Assembly: GCA_049890035.1 (NCBI GenBank)
Contig: JBMHCG010000039.1
Coordinates: 124,001 to 188,000 of the forward strand
DNA length: 64,000 bases
Source of the DNA: UBA11891 sp049890035
GTDB taxonomy: Bacteria > Bacteroidota > Bacteroidia > Flavobacteriales > Flavobacteriaceae
Direction: 5' to 3'
The position numbers were made by a program, and so were the translations under genes. Below the pieces are notes generated by a model that was not told the DNA's origin, did not search any database, and saw only the letters and a program-made list of their open reading frames with translations. Of the stretch, positions 35,878-44,138 are shown in pieces. The first letter of the stretch is position 1. Every line of letters begins with the position of its first letter.

Positions 35878-36471
35878 TTAGGTCAGGCTCGAAGAAACCA
35901 ACTTTAAAAATTCGTTCCGGGTGTCTGTCTCTTTAAAGGCACCGCGAAAGCCAGAGGTGGTTGTAGTCGAATTTTGTTTTTGTACCCCCCGCATCATCAT
36001 ACACATATGAGATGCTTCTATGATCACTGCTACGCCTTCGGGTTGGAGGGTGTCGTTGATACAATCCAAAATCTGTTCGGTCAGACGTTCTTGTACTTGA
36101 AGCCGTCGGGCAAATACATCCACCACACGGGGGATTTTACTCAAACCAACAATGTGGCCATTGGGAATATAGGCAATATGTGCCTTGCCAAAAAAGGGCA
36201 AAAGATGGTGTTCGCAGAGGGAATAGAGTTCAATGTCTTTAACAATAACCATTTCGTTGTAGTCTTCTTTGAACATAGCACCTTGCAGGATCTGTTTGGG
36301 ATCCATTTCATAGCCCTGTGTTAAAAATTTCATGGCTTTAGAAGCCCGTTCTGGTGTTTTTAACAGCCCTTCTCGGGTCGCGTTTTCACCCAACAGATCA
36401 ATGATGTGTGTATAATTCTCGCTAATGGCCTCCGTTATGGGCAGCGTATCGATGTTGAAGTTGTCGTTCAT
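35878..36471 (-). CDS. folE: GTP cyclohydrolase I FolE
   Basis: 197 residues. Makes dihydroneopterin triphosphate from GTP, the first step of folate synthesis. 'LLGENATREGLLKTPERASKAMKFLTQGY', zinc-site 'LYSLCEHHLLPFFGKAHIAYIP', 'VGLSKIPRVVDVFARRLQVQERLTEQI' and 'ASHMCMMMRGVQKQNSTTTTSGFRG' are complete. The ATG overlaps the msrA stop as ATGA. Confidence 0.96.
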   Translation of the reverse strand: MNDNFNIDTLPITEAISENYTHIIDLLGENATREGLLKTPERASKAMKFLTQGYEMDPKQILQGAMFKEDYNEMVIVKDIELYSLCEHHLLPFFGKAHIAYIPNGHIVGLSKIPRVVDVFARRLQVQERLTEQILDCINDTLQPEGVAVIIEASHMCMMMRGVQKQNSTTTTSGFRGAFKETDTRNEFLKLVSSSLT

Positions 36472-37001
36472 TTTAGATAGGATTGATAATGTTGGATAAA
36501 TTTTTGAATTTTAGGTGAAATGACTGCCTGACAGTAGGGTTGTTGGCCGTGGTCATTAAAATAATTGTGATGTTCTTCTTCTGCCTGGTAAAAAGGAACC
36601 GCATTGTTAATTTCCGTCACGATGGGTGTGTCAAAAATCGCTTGATCTGTTAATTCTCCAATAATGCGTTCTGCTGTTTCACGTTGTTTGGCATCCGTAC
36701 AGAAAATAGCCGATCGGTATTGGGTACCGACGTCTGCTCCTTGGCGATTGAGCGTTGTTGGATCGTGGGTAGAGAAAAAGATGGCAACCAACCGATCATA
36801 GGCAATTTGCGAGGGATCGAAAACAACTTTTACCGCTTCGGCATGCCCTGTTCTTCCTGTACATACTTCTCGGTAGGCTGGGTTTTTGATTGTTCCACCC
36901 ATATAGCCGGGGACGACACGTTCAACTCCCTTCAAACGTTGATAGACCGCTTCTGTACACCAAAAGCATCCGCCCGCAAAATACGCTGTGTCAGTCAAAA
37001 T
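36468..37001 (-). CDS. msrA: Peptide methionine-S-sulfoxide reductase MsrA
   Basis: 177 residues if translation begins at the TTG at 37001, just before the conserved 'DTAYFAGGCFWCTEAVYQRLKGV'; the frame stays open to an ATG at 37040 (190 residues). Catalytic Cys is in GGCFWC; 'YREVCTGRTGHAEAVKVVFDP', 'FFSTHDPTTLNRQGADVGTQYRSAIF' and 'AEEEHHNYFND' are family motifs. It repairs S-form methionine sulfoxide. A TATATTTG element (37023-37016) lies 14 bases before the TTG and inside the longer frame, which favours the shorter form. Coupled to folE by ATGA. Confidence 0.92.
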   Translation of the reverse strand: MLTDTAYFAGGCFWCTEAVYQRLKGVERVVPGYMGGTIKNPAYREVCTGRTGHAEAVKVVFDPSQIAYDRLVAIFFSTHDPTTLNRQGADVGTQYRSAIFCTDAKQRETAERIIGELTDQAIFDTPIVTEINNAVPFYQAEEEHHNYFNDHGQQPYCQAVISPKIQKFIQHYQSYLK

Positions 37002-37144
37002 AGTATATTGTTTAACAAATATAAATATTATATTAAACAAAATAGTAATCTGTTTGATCTTTCTTCATTAAAAGCCCTAAAAAAGATAGTAAAGCTCAAC
37101 AAAAAACCTATTGTCACCGACTGTTTTAGCTGACATTTTTGGCT

Positions 37145-37152
37145 TACTTTTG
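37145..37152 (+). promoter_or_regulatory. TACTTTTG -7 element before the lolD-like gene
   Basis: Exact TAnnTTTG ending four bases before the ATG at 37157. Confidence 0.6.
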
Positions 37153-37156
37153 AAAG

Positions 37157-37828
37157 ATGCAATCCATTATTAAAGCCCGTCGTATCCATAAAAACTTTGG
37201 GGCCTTGCAGGTGCTTAAAAATATTGACTTGGAGGTCAAAGCCCGTGAAATCGTAGCGATCGTGGGGCCATCGGGAGCCGGTAAAAGCACCTTATTACAA
37301 ATCCTTGGAACCCTTGACAGTCCCAGTAATGGCACTGATTCAGAGCTGCTATTGTTGGATCAAGTCGTGCATCAAATGGGGCGTAAAGAATTGGCACAAT
37401 TTCGCAACAAGCATTTGGGGTATATTTTTCAATTCCATGAACTCCTCCCCGAATTTACGGCATTGGAAAATGTATGTCTTCCGGCATGGATTGGAAAACG
37501 GGACAAACAAGAAGCAGAAACAGATGCGCGATTGCTTCTTGATAAAATGGGACTGACGAACCGAATGCATCACAAACCGGCAGAACTTTCGGGAGGGGAA
37601 CAACAACGCGTGGCCGTTGCACGGGCTTTGATTAATAAACCGAGTATTATTTTTGCCGATGAGCCCAGCGGTAATCTGGACAGTGACAATGCCAACCAAC
37701 TCCACGAGCTGTTTTTTGAATTGCGTGCCGCTTTGCATTGTGCCTTTGTGATTGTTACACACAACGATACCTTGGCACAAAAAGCCGATCGTAAAATTGT
37801 TTTGAAAGACGGTCAAATCATTGCATGA
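37157..37828 (+). CDS. LolD-like ABC transporter ATP-binding protein
   Basis: 223 residues. Walker A 'VGPSGAGKSTLLQILGTLD', Q-loop 'YIFQFHELLPEFTALENVCLPAWI', signature 'LSGGEQQRVAVARALI', Walker B 'IIFADEPSGNLD' and 'IVTHNDTLAQKADR' place it in the LolD/MacB subgroup, which supplies ATP energy for lipoprotein release or export. No permease gene is adjacent, so the partner (for example LolC/E) must be encoded elsewhere. Overlaps the next gene as ATGA. Confidence 0.9.
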   Translation: MQSIIKARRIHKNFGALQVLKNIDLEVKAREIVAIVGPSGAGKSTLLQILGTLDSPSNGTDSELLLLDQVVHQMGRKELAQFRNKHLGYIFQFHELLPEFTALENVCLPAWIGKRDKQEAETDARLLLDKMGLTNRMHHKPAELSGGEQQRVAVARALINKPSIIFADEPSGNLDSDNANQLHELFFELRAALHCAFVIVTHNDTLAQKADRKIVLKDGQIIA

Positions 37829-38577
37829 ACAAAAAAGAACTCAAAGCGTTTCTTGATGAAAAAGCCGCCCTGTACGAGCATCCTCGTTTTATTGAAACGG
37901 ACCCCATTCAGATTCCTCATGGGTTTCGCCACAAAGCAGATATCGAGATAGCTGGTTTTTTGACCGCCACCATCTCTTGGGGCAACCGCAAAGCCATTTT
38001 GAAAAGTGCCCGTAATATGATGAATCTTATGGGAAATACACCCTATGATTTTGTCAGCAACTACAAATCGGATGCCCTCCCTCCTTTTGTCCACCGCACC
38101 TTTAACAGCCAGGACTTGCATTTTATGTGTTTGGGACTGCAACGATTGTATGCCCAATTTCAAGACATGGATGCCTTTTTTGCACAGTTGGCCGACACCA
38201 CCGTAGCAGAGAAATTGCACCATTTTCGGGCTTTCCTATTGCAAAGTCCCCACAAAAAACGCAGTGAAAAACACCTTTCCGATCCTTTAAAAGGGTCCGC
38301 AGCTAAAAGATTGAACATGTTTTTACGCTGGATGGTTCGCGATGCTAAAGCTGGGGTTGATTTTGGACTGTGGCAATCGATTGACTCCAGTCAGTTGTCT
38401 GTTCCTTTGGATGTACATACGGCCACCATAGCGCGTAAATTGAAACTGTTAAAACGAAAGCAGAACGATCAAAAAGCACTGCAAGAGCTTGACCAGCAGC
38501 TACGAAAAATGAATCCAAATGACCCTGTCCGTTATGATTTTGCCTTGTTTGGACTGGGTGCATTTGAAAAATTCTAA
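37825..38577 (+). CDS. TIGR02757/DUF2400 family protein
   Basis: 250 residues. 'FIETDPIQIPHGFRHKADIEIAGFLTATISWGNRKAILKSARNMMNLM', 'FVHRTFNSQDLHFMCLGLQRLY', 'KRLNMFLRWMVR' and 'VPLDVHTATIARKLKLLKRKQND' fit the TIGR02757 family, an HhH-containing group of unknown function that looks like a diverged DNA glycosylase. Catalytic roles are unproven. Coupled to the lolD-like gene by ATGA. Confidence 0.88.
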   Translation: MNKKELKAFLDEKAALYEHPRFIETDPIQIPHGFRHKADIEIAGFLTATISWGNRKAILKSARNMMNLMGNTPYDFVSNYKSDALPPFVHRTFNSQDLHFMCLGLQRLYAQFQDMDAFFAQLADTTVAEKLHHFRAFLLQSPHKKRSEKHLSDPLKGSAAKRLNMFLRWMVRDAKAGVDFGLWQSIDSSQLSVPLDVHTATIARKLKLLKRKQNDQKALQELDQQLRKMNPNDPVRYDFALFGLGAFEKF

Positions 38578-38608
38578 TTTTCAAATTTCTAAGCAGCAGA
38601 ATCTTTGC

Positions 38609-38616
38609 TACTTTTG
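38609..38616 (+). promoter_or_regulatory. TACTTTTG -7 element before the dihydroorotase-like gene
   Basis: Exact TAnnTTTG, 24 bases before the ATG at 38641. Confidence 0.5.
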
Positions 38617-38640
38617 TAGTACGCCTGAAGGCATCATGCT

Positions 38641-39906
38641 ATGCGCATACTCATTAAAAATGCCACTCTCATAGACCCAACCCATCCTTCCCATGGGCAA
38701 ACGCTTTCTTTTCTTATTGAGGAAGGAATCCTAAAAAAAATAAACCCCGCTACGGTAACAAAAGCCGATCGCGTCCTGGAAGCATCCAATTTGCATGTTT
38801 CTAGGGGATGGTTCGATCCCCTGGTAAGTTTTGGGGAACCCGGTTTTGAAGAACGTGAAACCCTTGCCAACGGACTGCATGCTGCGGCCCATTCCGGTTT
38901 TACGCACATTGGACTGCTGCCAAACACGGCCCCCGTGATTGATTCACAAAACGGTATCATTCATCAGTTGGCATTGAGTAAAGAAAAGCTGACCCGTGTC
39001 CACCCTTTGGGGGCACTCACGGTTGGAAGTCAAGGAAAGAAGTTAACCGAGCTCTACACCTTACAACAGGCCGGAGCCATGGCGTTTTACGATGCCTTTC
39101 TTCCCGTTTCTAATCCGCAGCAACTCAAAATCGCTTTGGAATATTGCCAATCCTTTAAAGGACTTTTGCTGTCACACCCAATTACGGAAGCCTTGCAACA
39201 AGGAGGAATGATGCACGAAGGCGAAACGAGCACATACCTGGGGTTAAAAGGCATCCCCTCGATTTCAGAAAGTATCCAAATCCATCGGGACTTGGAAATA
39301 TTAGAAAACAGTGGTGGGCAATTGCACATCCCTTTTGTCAGTACAGCAGCAGCAGTGGCGCACATTCGAGCGGCCAAAAAGAAGGGGCTGTCGGTAAGCT
39401 GTAGTGTGGGTTTACCACATTTATTTTTCGATGACACCGCACTGAGGTCCTACAACACCAACCTAAAATTAGAGCCCCCGATTCGATCAAAGACAGATCA
39501 AAGAGCCCTGCGCGAAGGCTTATTGGATGGAACCATTGATTGCATCAGTAGCATGCACCAGCCGATGAATCCGGAAATCAAAGAATTGGAGTTTGAACTA
39601 GCAGCCAATGGGACCATCGGTTTGGAAGCCTGTTTTGGGATTTTATGCACTCTTTTTCCAGTGGAACAAGTCGTCGAGTTCCTGACCCGTGGAAAATCGA
39701 TTTTTTCAATTCCCAATGCTTCAATCGAAGAAGGCCAAACAGCTGATTTAACTTTTTTTGATCCCAGTAGCGTATCTACGTTAGAGAAAACCAATCTGCT
39801 GTCCACGTCACAAAACTGCGCTTATCTCGGGGCATCATTGAGTGGAAAAGTCTTAGGGACTTACAACAACAAACAACTCCTTTGGAATGCCGACCTTGCC
39901 ACCTGA
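38641..39906 (+). CDS. Dihydroorotase homologue lacking catalytic residues
   Basis: 421 residues with the amidohydrolase layout ('ILIKNATLIDP', 'LEASNLHVSRGWFDP', 'GLHAAAHSGFTHIGLLPNTAPVID', 'LREGLLDGTIDCISSMHQPMNPEIKE'). At the first metal motif, where active enzymes have DxHxH, this protein has 'DPLVSF' (residues 59-64). Near residue 303-310, where the catalytic Asp sits in TDHAPH, it has 'SMHQPM'. Both changes argue against dihydroorotase activity. Non-catalytic homologues of this kind (PyrC') assemble with aspartate transcarbamoylase in some bacteria; that role here is inference. The next gene overlaps its end by 20 bp. Confidence 0.85.
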   Translation: MRILIKNATLIDPTHPSHGQTLSFLIEEGILKKINPATVTKADRVLEASNLHVSRGWFDPLVSFGEPGFEERETLANGLHAAAHSGFTHIGLLPNTAPVIDSQNGIIHQLALSKEKLTRVHPLGALTVGSQGKKLTELYTLQQAGAMAFYDAFLPVSNPQQLKIALEYCQSFKGLLLSHPITEALQQGGMMHEGETSTYLGLKGIPSISESIQIHRDLEILENSGGQLHIPFVSTAAAVAHIRAAKKKGLSVSCSVGLPHLFFDDTALRSYNTNLKLEPPIRSKTDQRALREGLLDGTIDCISSMHQPMNPEIKELEFELAANGTIGLEACFGILCTLFPVEQVVEFLTRGKSIFSIPNASIEEGQTADLTFFDPSSVSTLEKTNLLSTSQNCAYLGASLSGKVLGTYNNKQLLWNADLAT

Positions 39907-40558
39907 ATCCATTTTGGACCATTTGTATCGAGCACCTCAAAAGCAAGGTGACGGATTGCCTCCGGCTTTGTTTTTGATACATGGCTATGGGAGTAACAAA
40001 GAAGACCTGTTTTCTTTTGCCAACTACCTTCCTGGCACCTTTGGGGTGGTCGCCCTCAATGCTCCAATCCGTCTTCCTTTTGGAGGCTATGCCTGGTATG
40101 AACTTCAATTCACTGCCGGTATGGAACGGCTGAGCAATCTGGATCAAGCCCGTACCAGTCTTGACTTATTGCAACAGAATTGCTCTTACTATTGTGAGAA
40201 GTATGGCCTGGATACAAAACAGGTAACTTTTTTAGGATTCAGTCAGGGTGCTATTCTCAGCTGGGCACTGGCACTGGATGCACCCGCCTGCGTCCAACGG
40301 GTTATCGGTTTGAGTGGAGTCATTGATCCGGATTTAATTAAACGTCCCCTAGCGAGCTACCGCAACATAACCGCTTTTGCTTCGCATGGTACGCAAGATG
40401 CAACGATTCCTATCCACTATTCAAGAGAAACAGTGGTCCCCTTACAAGAAAACAACCCCCATGTCACTTACAAGGAATATCCCTCAGGACATACGATTGA
40501 TCCAAACAATTTTCAAGATATGCTGGCTTGGATACACACTTATTCGGCCAAGGGATAG
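39887..40558 (+). CDS. Phospholipase/carboxylesterase-type alpha/beta hydrolase
   Basis: 223 residues, no signal peptide. 'ALFLIHGYGSNKEDLFSFANYLPG', nucleophile elbow 'VTFLGFSQGAILSWALAL', Asp region 'SHGTQDATIPI' and His in 'YPSGHTIDPNN' give a complete Ser-Asp-His triad in the order of the PF02230-type esterases. The substrate (short-chain ester or lysophospholipid) cannot be told. Its 3' end overlaps the convergent gene at 40540 by 19 bp. Confidence 0.88.
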   Translation: MPTLPPESILDHLYRAPQKQGDGLPPALFLIHGYGSNKEDLFSFANYLPGTFGVVALNAPIRLPFGGYAWYELQFTAGMERLSNLDQARTSLDLLQQNCSYYCEKYGLDTKQVTFLGFSQGAILSWALALDAPACVQRVIGLSGVIDPDLIKRPLASYRNITAFASHGTQDATIPIHYSRETVVPLQENNPHVTYKEYPSGHTIDPNNFQDMLAWIHTYSAKG

Positions 40559-41037
40559 AGAAACGATTCCAATACTTCCAGACCAAAGCCACCCGCTGGC
40601 AAAGGACGGTAAGTGATAAACAGTTCCCCCCAATAGGTTCCATCTGTGAAATCAGCAACAATCCACTTGTGGTTCAGTACCTTCACTTTATTGATTAAAA
40701 AACCTGCATCACCCATGGGTTCGAAAGGAACCAACTTCTGCTGGTTGGGCAGCAAATTGGTTTCGTAAATGGCATCGGTCAACTGGGCTTCTAGAGCAAC
40801 CAGATCGACTCCCTCATAAAAGGACTGAGCACCATCGTTTTGAAGCAACGAAAAATAGGTTTCATCTTCCCACCGTTCTTGGATCACGGCCAATGAATCT
40901 TGAAGCTGCACACGTTGTTGTTTTTCACTTTTGAGTTCTGTTTCCAAATGGGTCAAAACGTTATTTGAATTCACCAATTGAAACAGGAGAATGAGTAAGG
41001 TGAAGACAAACAGATACAGGAAAATTTGCTTTTTCAT
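40540..41037 (-). CDS. Membrane-anchored coiled-coil protein of unknown function
   Basis: 165 residues from the ATG at 41037, one base after the upstream hydrolase stop. An N-terminal membrane helix ('FLYLFVFTLLILLFQLV') is followed by a short coiled coil ('LETELKSEKQQRVQLQDSLAVIQERW') and a globular C-terminal part ('NHKWIVADFTDGTYWGELFITYRPL'). No known family recognised. It is coupled to the metallo-beta-lactamase-fold hydrolase upstream, and this pair seems conserved as a unit in flavobacteria by my recollection. Confidence 0.75.
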   Translation of the reverse strand: MKKQIFLYLFVFTLLILLFQLVNSNNVLTHLETELKSEKQQRVQLQDSLAVIQERWEDETYFSLLQNDGAQSFYEGVDLVALEAQLTDAIYETNLLPNQQKLVPFEPMGDAGFLINKVKVLNHKWIVADFTDGTYWGELFITYRPLPAGGFGLEVLESFLYPLAE

Positions 41038-41038
41038 T

Positions 41039-41809
41039 TTAGGGTACGATGATTTGTAAGTTGTCGTAGGCCAAAAATACATTTTCGGGTAGGTCGGGAG
41101 AAACCTTTTCGTGGAAACCCATCAAGTGGCTGATATGGGTCAAATAGGCTTTCTTTGGGCGTAATTCTTTTATCAAATCCAAGGCTTCCTGCAAATTGAG
41201 ATGCATGGGATGAGGATCCATACGCAGGGCACTGATCACAAGCGTTTCCAAATCTGTCAATTTGGTTTTTTCACTGTCAACTATGGTTTTTATATCCGTG
41301 ACATAGGCAAAGTCATCCACACGAAAACCCAATACGGGGAGCTGATTGTGCCATACCTGAATAGGAATTATGTTTTTGCCGCCCAACGCAAAAGGAGTAT
41401 CCTTATCAATGGGGTGGGTGGCTATGGAGGGGGCTCCAGGGTATTTATTTTCAGTTTCGAAGATGTAGCCAAAACGTTGATGCAAAGCGGCTATGACCTT
41501 GTTTTCTGCATAGAGAGGAATGGGCCCTTGTCGAAAACAAAAAGGACGAATATCATCCAAGCCCGCAGTATGGTCGGCATGCTCATGGGTCAATAAAACA
41601 GCATCCAATCGGGGAATGGGGTTGGCCAGTAGTTGCTGTCTAAAATCCGGACCACAATCAATGACACAGTGGAAAGTATCCCAGGAAACAAGCACCGAAA
41701 CCCGTAAGCGTTTGTCTTTGGGATCGGTACTCAAACAGACCGGATGGTCACTCCCAATGATAGGGATGCCTTGAGATGTACCCGTACCTAAAAAAGTGAC
41801 TTTCAGCAT
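41039..41809 (-). CDS. PhnP-like metallo-beta-lactamase-fold hydrolase
   Basis: 256 residues. 'KVTFLGTGTSQGIPIIGSDHPVCLS', zinc motif 'LLTHEHADHTAGLDDIRPF' (HxHxDH), 'VIDCGPDFRQQL' and 'KAYLTHISHLMG' fit the PhnP / cyclic-phosphodiesterase branch. Likely a phosphodiesterase; substrate unknown. A TATCTTTG element (41825-41818) ends eight bases before the ATG, and a perfect 10-bp inverted repeat (41839-41862) lies behind it. Confidence 0.88.
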   Translation of the reverse strand: MLKVTFLGTGTSQGIPIIGSDHPVCLSTDPKDKRLRVSVLVSWDTFHCVIDCGPDFRQQLLANPIPRLDAVLLTHEHADHTAGLDDIRPFCFRQGPIPLYAENKVIAALHQRFGYIFETENKYPGAPSIATHPIDKDTPFALGGKNIIPIQVWHNQLPVLGFRVDDFAYVTDIKTIVDSEKTKLTDLETLVISALRMDPHPMHLNLQEALDLIKELRPKKAYLTHISHLMGFHEKVSPDLPENVFLAYDNLQIIVP

Positions 41810-41817
41810 GCGATTCC

Positions 41818-41833
41818 CAAAGATATATATTTG
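41818..41833. promoter_or_regulatory. Back-to-back -7 elements of the divergent pair
   Basis: TATCTTTG on the minus strand (41825-41818) and TATATTTG on the plus strand (41826-41833) are both exact TAnnTTTG matches and touch each other, so the two divergent promoters overlap and transcription in the two directions is likely to be mutually exclusive. Confidence 0.55.
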
Positions 41834-41838
41834 TGCCT

Positions 41839-41862
41839 ATATAAAATTGTGTAATTTTATAT
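41839..41862. promoter_or_regulatory. Perfect 10-bp inverted repeat in a divergent promoter region
   Basis: ATATAAAATT-GTGT-AATTTTATAT. It covers the expected start region of the plus-strand transcript and the upstream region of the minus-strand promoter, a usual operator position. All arms are A/T, so chance or a promoter UP-like effect remains possible. Confidence 0.45.
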
Positions 41863-41878
41863 CGAAGAAACAAAACGA

Positions 41879-43312
41879 ATGAGTCCATCCCTCCCAGGTG
41901 ATCAGTCCTTTGAAAACCGCCCTTCCATTGAAGCCAAAGCACTTCGTATCAATCTCAACAAGCACATCTACGGAACCTTTGCTGAAATCGGTGCCGGTCA
42001 AGAAGTTGCCCGCCATTTTTTCCGGATCGGTGGTGCCTCTGGAACGATTGCTAAAACAATCAGTGCCTACGATAAAAATTTCTCTGATACCATTTATGGA
42101 GAAGAAGAAGACGGACGGTATGTGACCGAAACCCGACTCGGAAAAATGTTGGATCATGAAATGCGTTTGTTGGAAAATCGTATCCCACGCAAAGACCATC
42201 CCGAGAAAATGTTTTTTACTTTGGCCAACACGGTTGCTACCATTGACTTTGCAAAAAAATTCAAAGGCCATGGCTGGATGGGGATTCGTTTTCAGATCGC
42301 ACCTGACGAACCCTACAGTGAAATCACACTGCATGTTCGATTCCACCATACCGAAGCCCGTCTTCAGCAAGAAGCACTAGGTCATATGGGTGTCAATTTG
42401 GTTTACGGTGCTTTCTACAAGCATCAAGAACCTAAAAAACTATTGCGCTATCTGTATGATTATATCGATCAAGATGCCATTGAAATCGATACCATTAATT
42501 TTAACGGGCCATTATTTGAAAATGTAGACAACCGCCTGATGAGTTTGCAATTGGTCAAAAATAAAATGACTGAAGCGGTGATGTTTGATTCGGGTGGAAA
42601 TAATATCCTACCCGCACGCATGCTCTACAAAAAAAATATCCTGGCCCTGCGGGGAAGTTTTCGACCCGTAACCAAGGTTAATATTGACATGTTCGAAAAA
42701 TCATTGGATATTTTCTTGAAAGAACCCAATGTAGAAGAACACAAAACAGTCGTTATTTTTGAAATCACACTGTCCAACTTGATGGCACAAGGCGAAATCG
42801 ATGAACAAGACTTTATGGATCGGGCCAAGCTGCTTTGTTCTCTGGGACATATCGTAATGATATCCAATTTTAAAGAATATTACCGCTTGGTCGATTATTT
42901 CTCTGCCTACACCAAAAAGCAAATGGCACTATCGATGGGGGTCAACAATTTTATTGAGATTTTTAAAGAGGACTACTATACCGATCTGAGTGGAGGGATA
43001 CTCGAAGCATTTGGTAAAATGTTTTACAACAACTTGAAGGTCTATCTCTACCCGGCCAAAAATCCAGAGACCGGGGAAATCACCAACAGCAATAACCTGC
43101 GCTTGCATCCCCGTATGAAAGACTTCTATAAATTCTTTAAATACAACGGTAAGGTAGTCGATATTTTTGATTATGAAGAAGAACTACTCAGTATCTTCTC
43201 TCGCGATATATTGTCTAAAATCAAAAAAAATGAATCGGGTTGGGAGTCCGAATTACCCGAAGGGATTTCCGAAATGATCGTCAGGAACCAGATGTTTGGT
43301 TTTAAAAAATAG
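41879..43312 (+). CDS. Conserved protein of unknown function (often labelled nicotinate-nucleotide adenylyltransferase)
   Basis: 477 residues, cytoplasmic, no membrane segments. The N-terminal part 'LRINLNKHIYGTFAEIGAGQEVARHFFRIGGASGTIAKTISAYDK' and 'FFTLANTVATIDFAKKFKGHGWMGIRFQ' are strongly patterned, as is 'TINFNGPLFENVDNRLMSLQLV'. I recall this family in many bacteria under the name nicotinate-nucleotide adenylyltransferase, but the HxGH nucleotidyl-transferase motif is absent, so that name is not supported. The function is unknown. It is followed by a DUF1835 gene eight bases later. Confidence 0.75.
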   Translation: MSPSLPGDQSFENRPSIEAKALRINLNKHIYGTFAEIGAGQEVARHFFRIGGASGTIAKTISAYDKNFSDTIYGEEEDGRYVTETRLGKMLDHEMRLLENRIPRKDHPEKMFFTLANTVATIDFAKKFKGHGWMGIRFQIAPDEPYSEITLHVRFHHTEARLQQEALGHMGVNLVYGAFYKHQEPKKLLRYLYDYIDQDAIEIDTINFNGPLFENVDNRLMSLQLVKNKMTEAVMFDSGGNNILPARMLYKKNILALRGSFRPVTKVNIDMFEKSLDIFLKEPNVEEHKTVVIFEITLSNLMAQGEIDEQDFMDRAKLLCSLGHIVMISNFKEYYRLVDYFSAYTKKQMALSMGVNNFIEIFKEDYYTDLSGGILEAFGKMFYNNLKVYLYPAKNPETGEITNSNNLRLHPRMKDFYKFFKYNGKVVDIFDYEEELLSIFSRDILSKIKKNESGWESELPEGISEMIVRNQMFGFKK

Positions 43313-43320
43313 CGAACACG

Positions 43321-44067
43321 TTGGAAGGGTCTTTTCACATACTCAATGGTGATGCCCTGTTGGAACAATTTCCTGATACCCTTGCTGGTACAAAGATCAT
43401 TGCCCGAGAGTGCTTGGTGGATGGCCCAGTAACCTCAACTTCACTAGAGGCCTTGTTTGCTCTTCGGGCACAATTTTTATCTGAAACCTACCAAGGCTGT
43501 ACCCTTGCCGAATATGAGCGTGACACTGTCCAACAATTCCAGCAAATACAACAAATTCCCAGCGGGGCAGATATCTATTTGTGGTTTGAAGACGACTTAT
43601 TTTGTCAGGTCAATAAATGGTTTGTGTTGTACCTTCTTCAAGATCGGCAGGACTGCACCCTATACGAAATTCGCCCAGATGCCCGATCCCCTTACGGCTT
43701 TGCGGCCTACTCCTCGAAGGAACTACACGCCTTATTTGAAGCCCGAAAAGCACTTCCCCTGCCCAATCCCCAAACGCAATTATGGGTGCCTTATACCGAA
43801 AAGAATTTGGATTGGTTACAACAATTAGCCGCATCCCTTCCCTCCGAAGCTGCCCATGTAACCCGAGCCATAAAAGCCCATATAGCCCGCCTGCCTTCGT
43901 CAGATTCATTGGGACTGCCCAAAGAGACTTTAAAAGCAATCATGAAGGAATTGGATACAGACGCTTTTGGCCCTGTGTTCCGTGCTTTTCAAGAACGACT
44001 CCCCATCTATGGTTTTGGGGATTTGCAGGTCAAACGGATGTGGGAATCATTGCGCAAAGGCTCATAA
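43321..44067 (+). CDS. DUF1835-domain protein
   Basis: 248 residues from a TTG start. 'HILNGDALLEQFPDTLAGTKIIARECLVDGPV', 'LWFEDDLFCQVNKWFVLYLL' and 'LPIYGFGDLQVKRM' match the DUF1835 family (N-terminal DUF1835 plus C-terminal helical part). Role unknown; some members sit near stress or sigma-factor genes. It lies eight bases after the previous gene on the same strand, so the two are co-transcribed. Confidence 0.75.
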   Translation: MEGSFHILNGDALLEQFPDTLAGTKIIARECLVDGPVTSTSLEALFALRAQFLSETYQGCTLAEYERDTVQQFQQIQQIPSGADIYLWFEDDLFCQVNKWFVLYLLQDRQDCTLYEIRPDARSPYGFAAYSSKELHALFEARKALPLPNPQTQLWVPYTEKNLDWLQQLAASLPSEAAHVTRAIKAHIARLPSSDSLGLPKETLKAIMKELDTDAFGPVFRAFQERLPIYGFGDLQVKRMWESLRKGS

Positions 44068-44138
44068 ATTACAATATAAACACTATTTTACCCCATGTCT
44101 GGACGATATGGAGCCGTCTTATAAATCCATCAATATCC

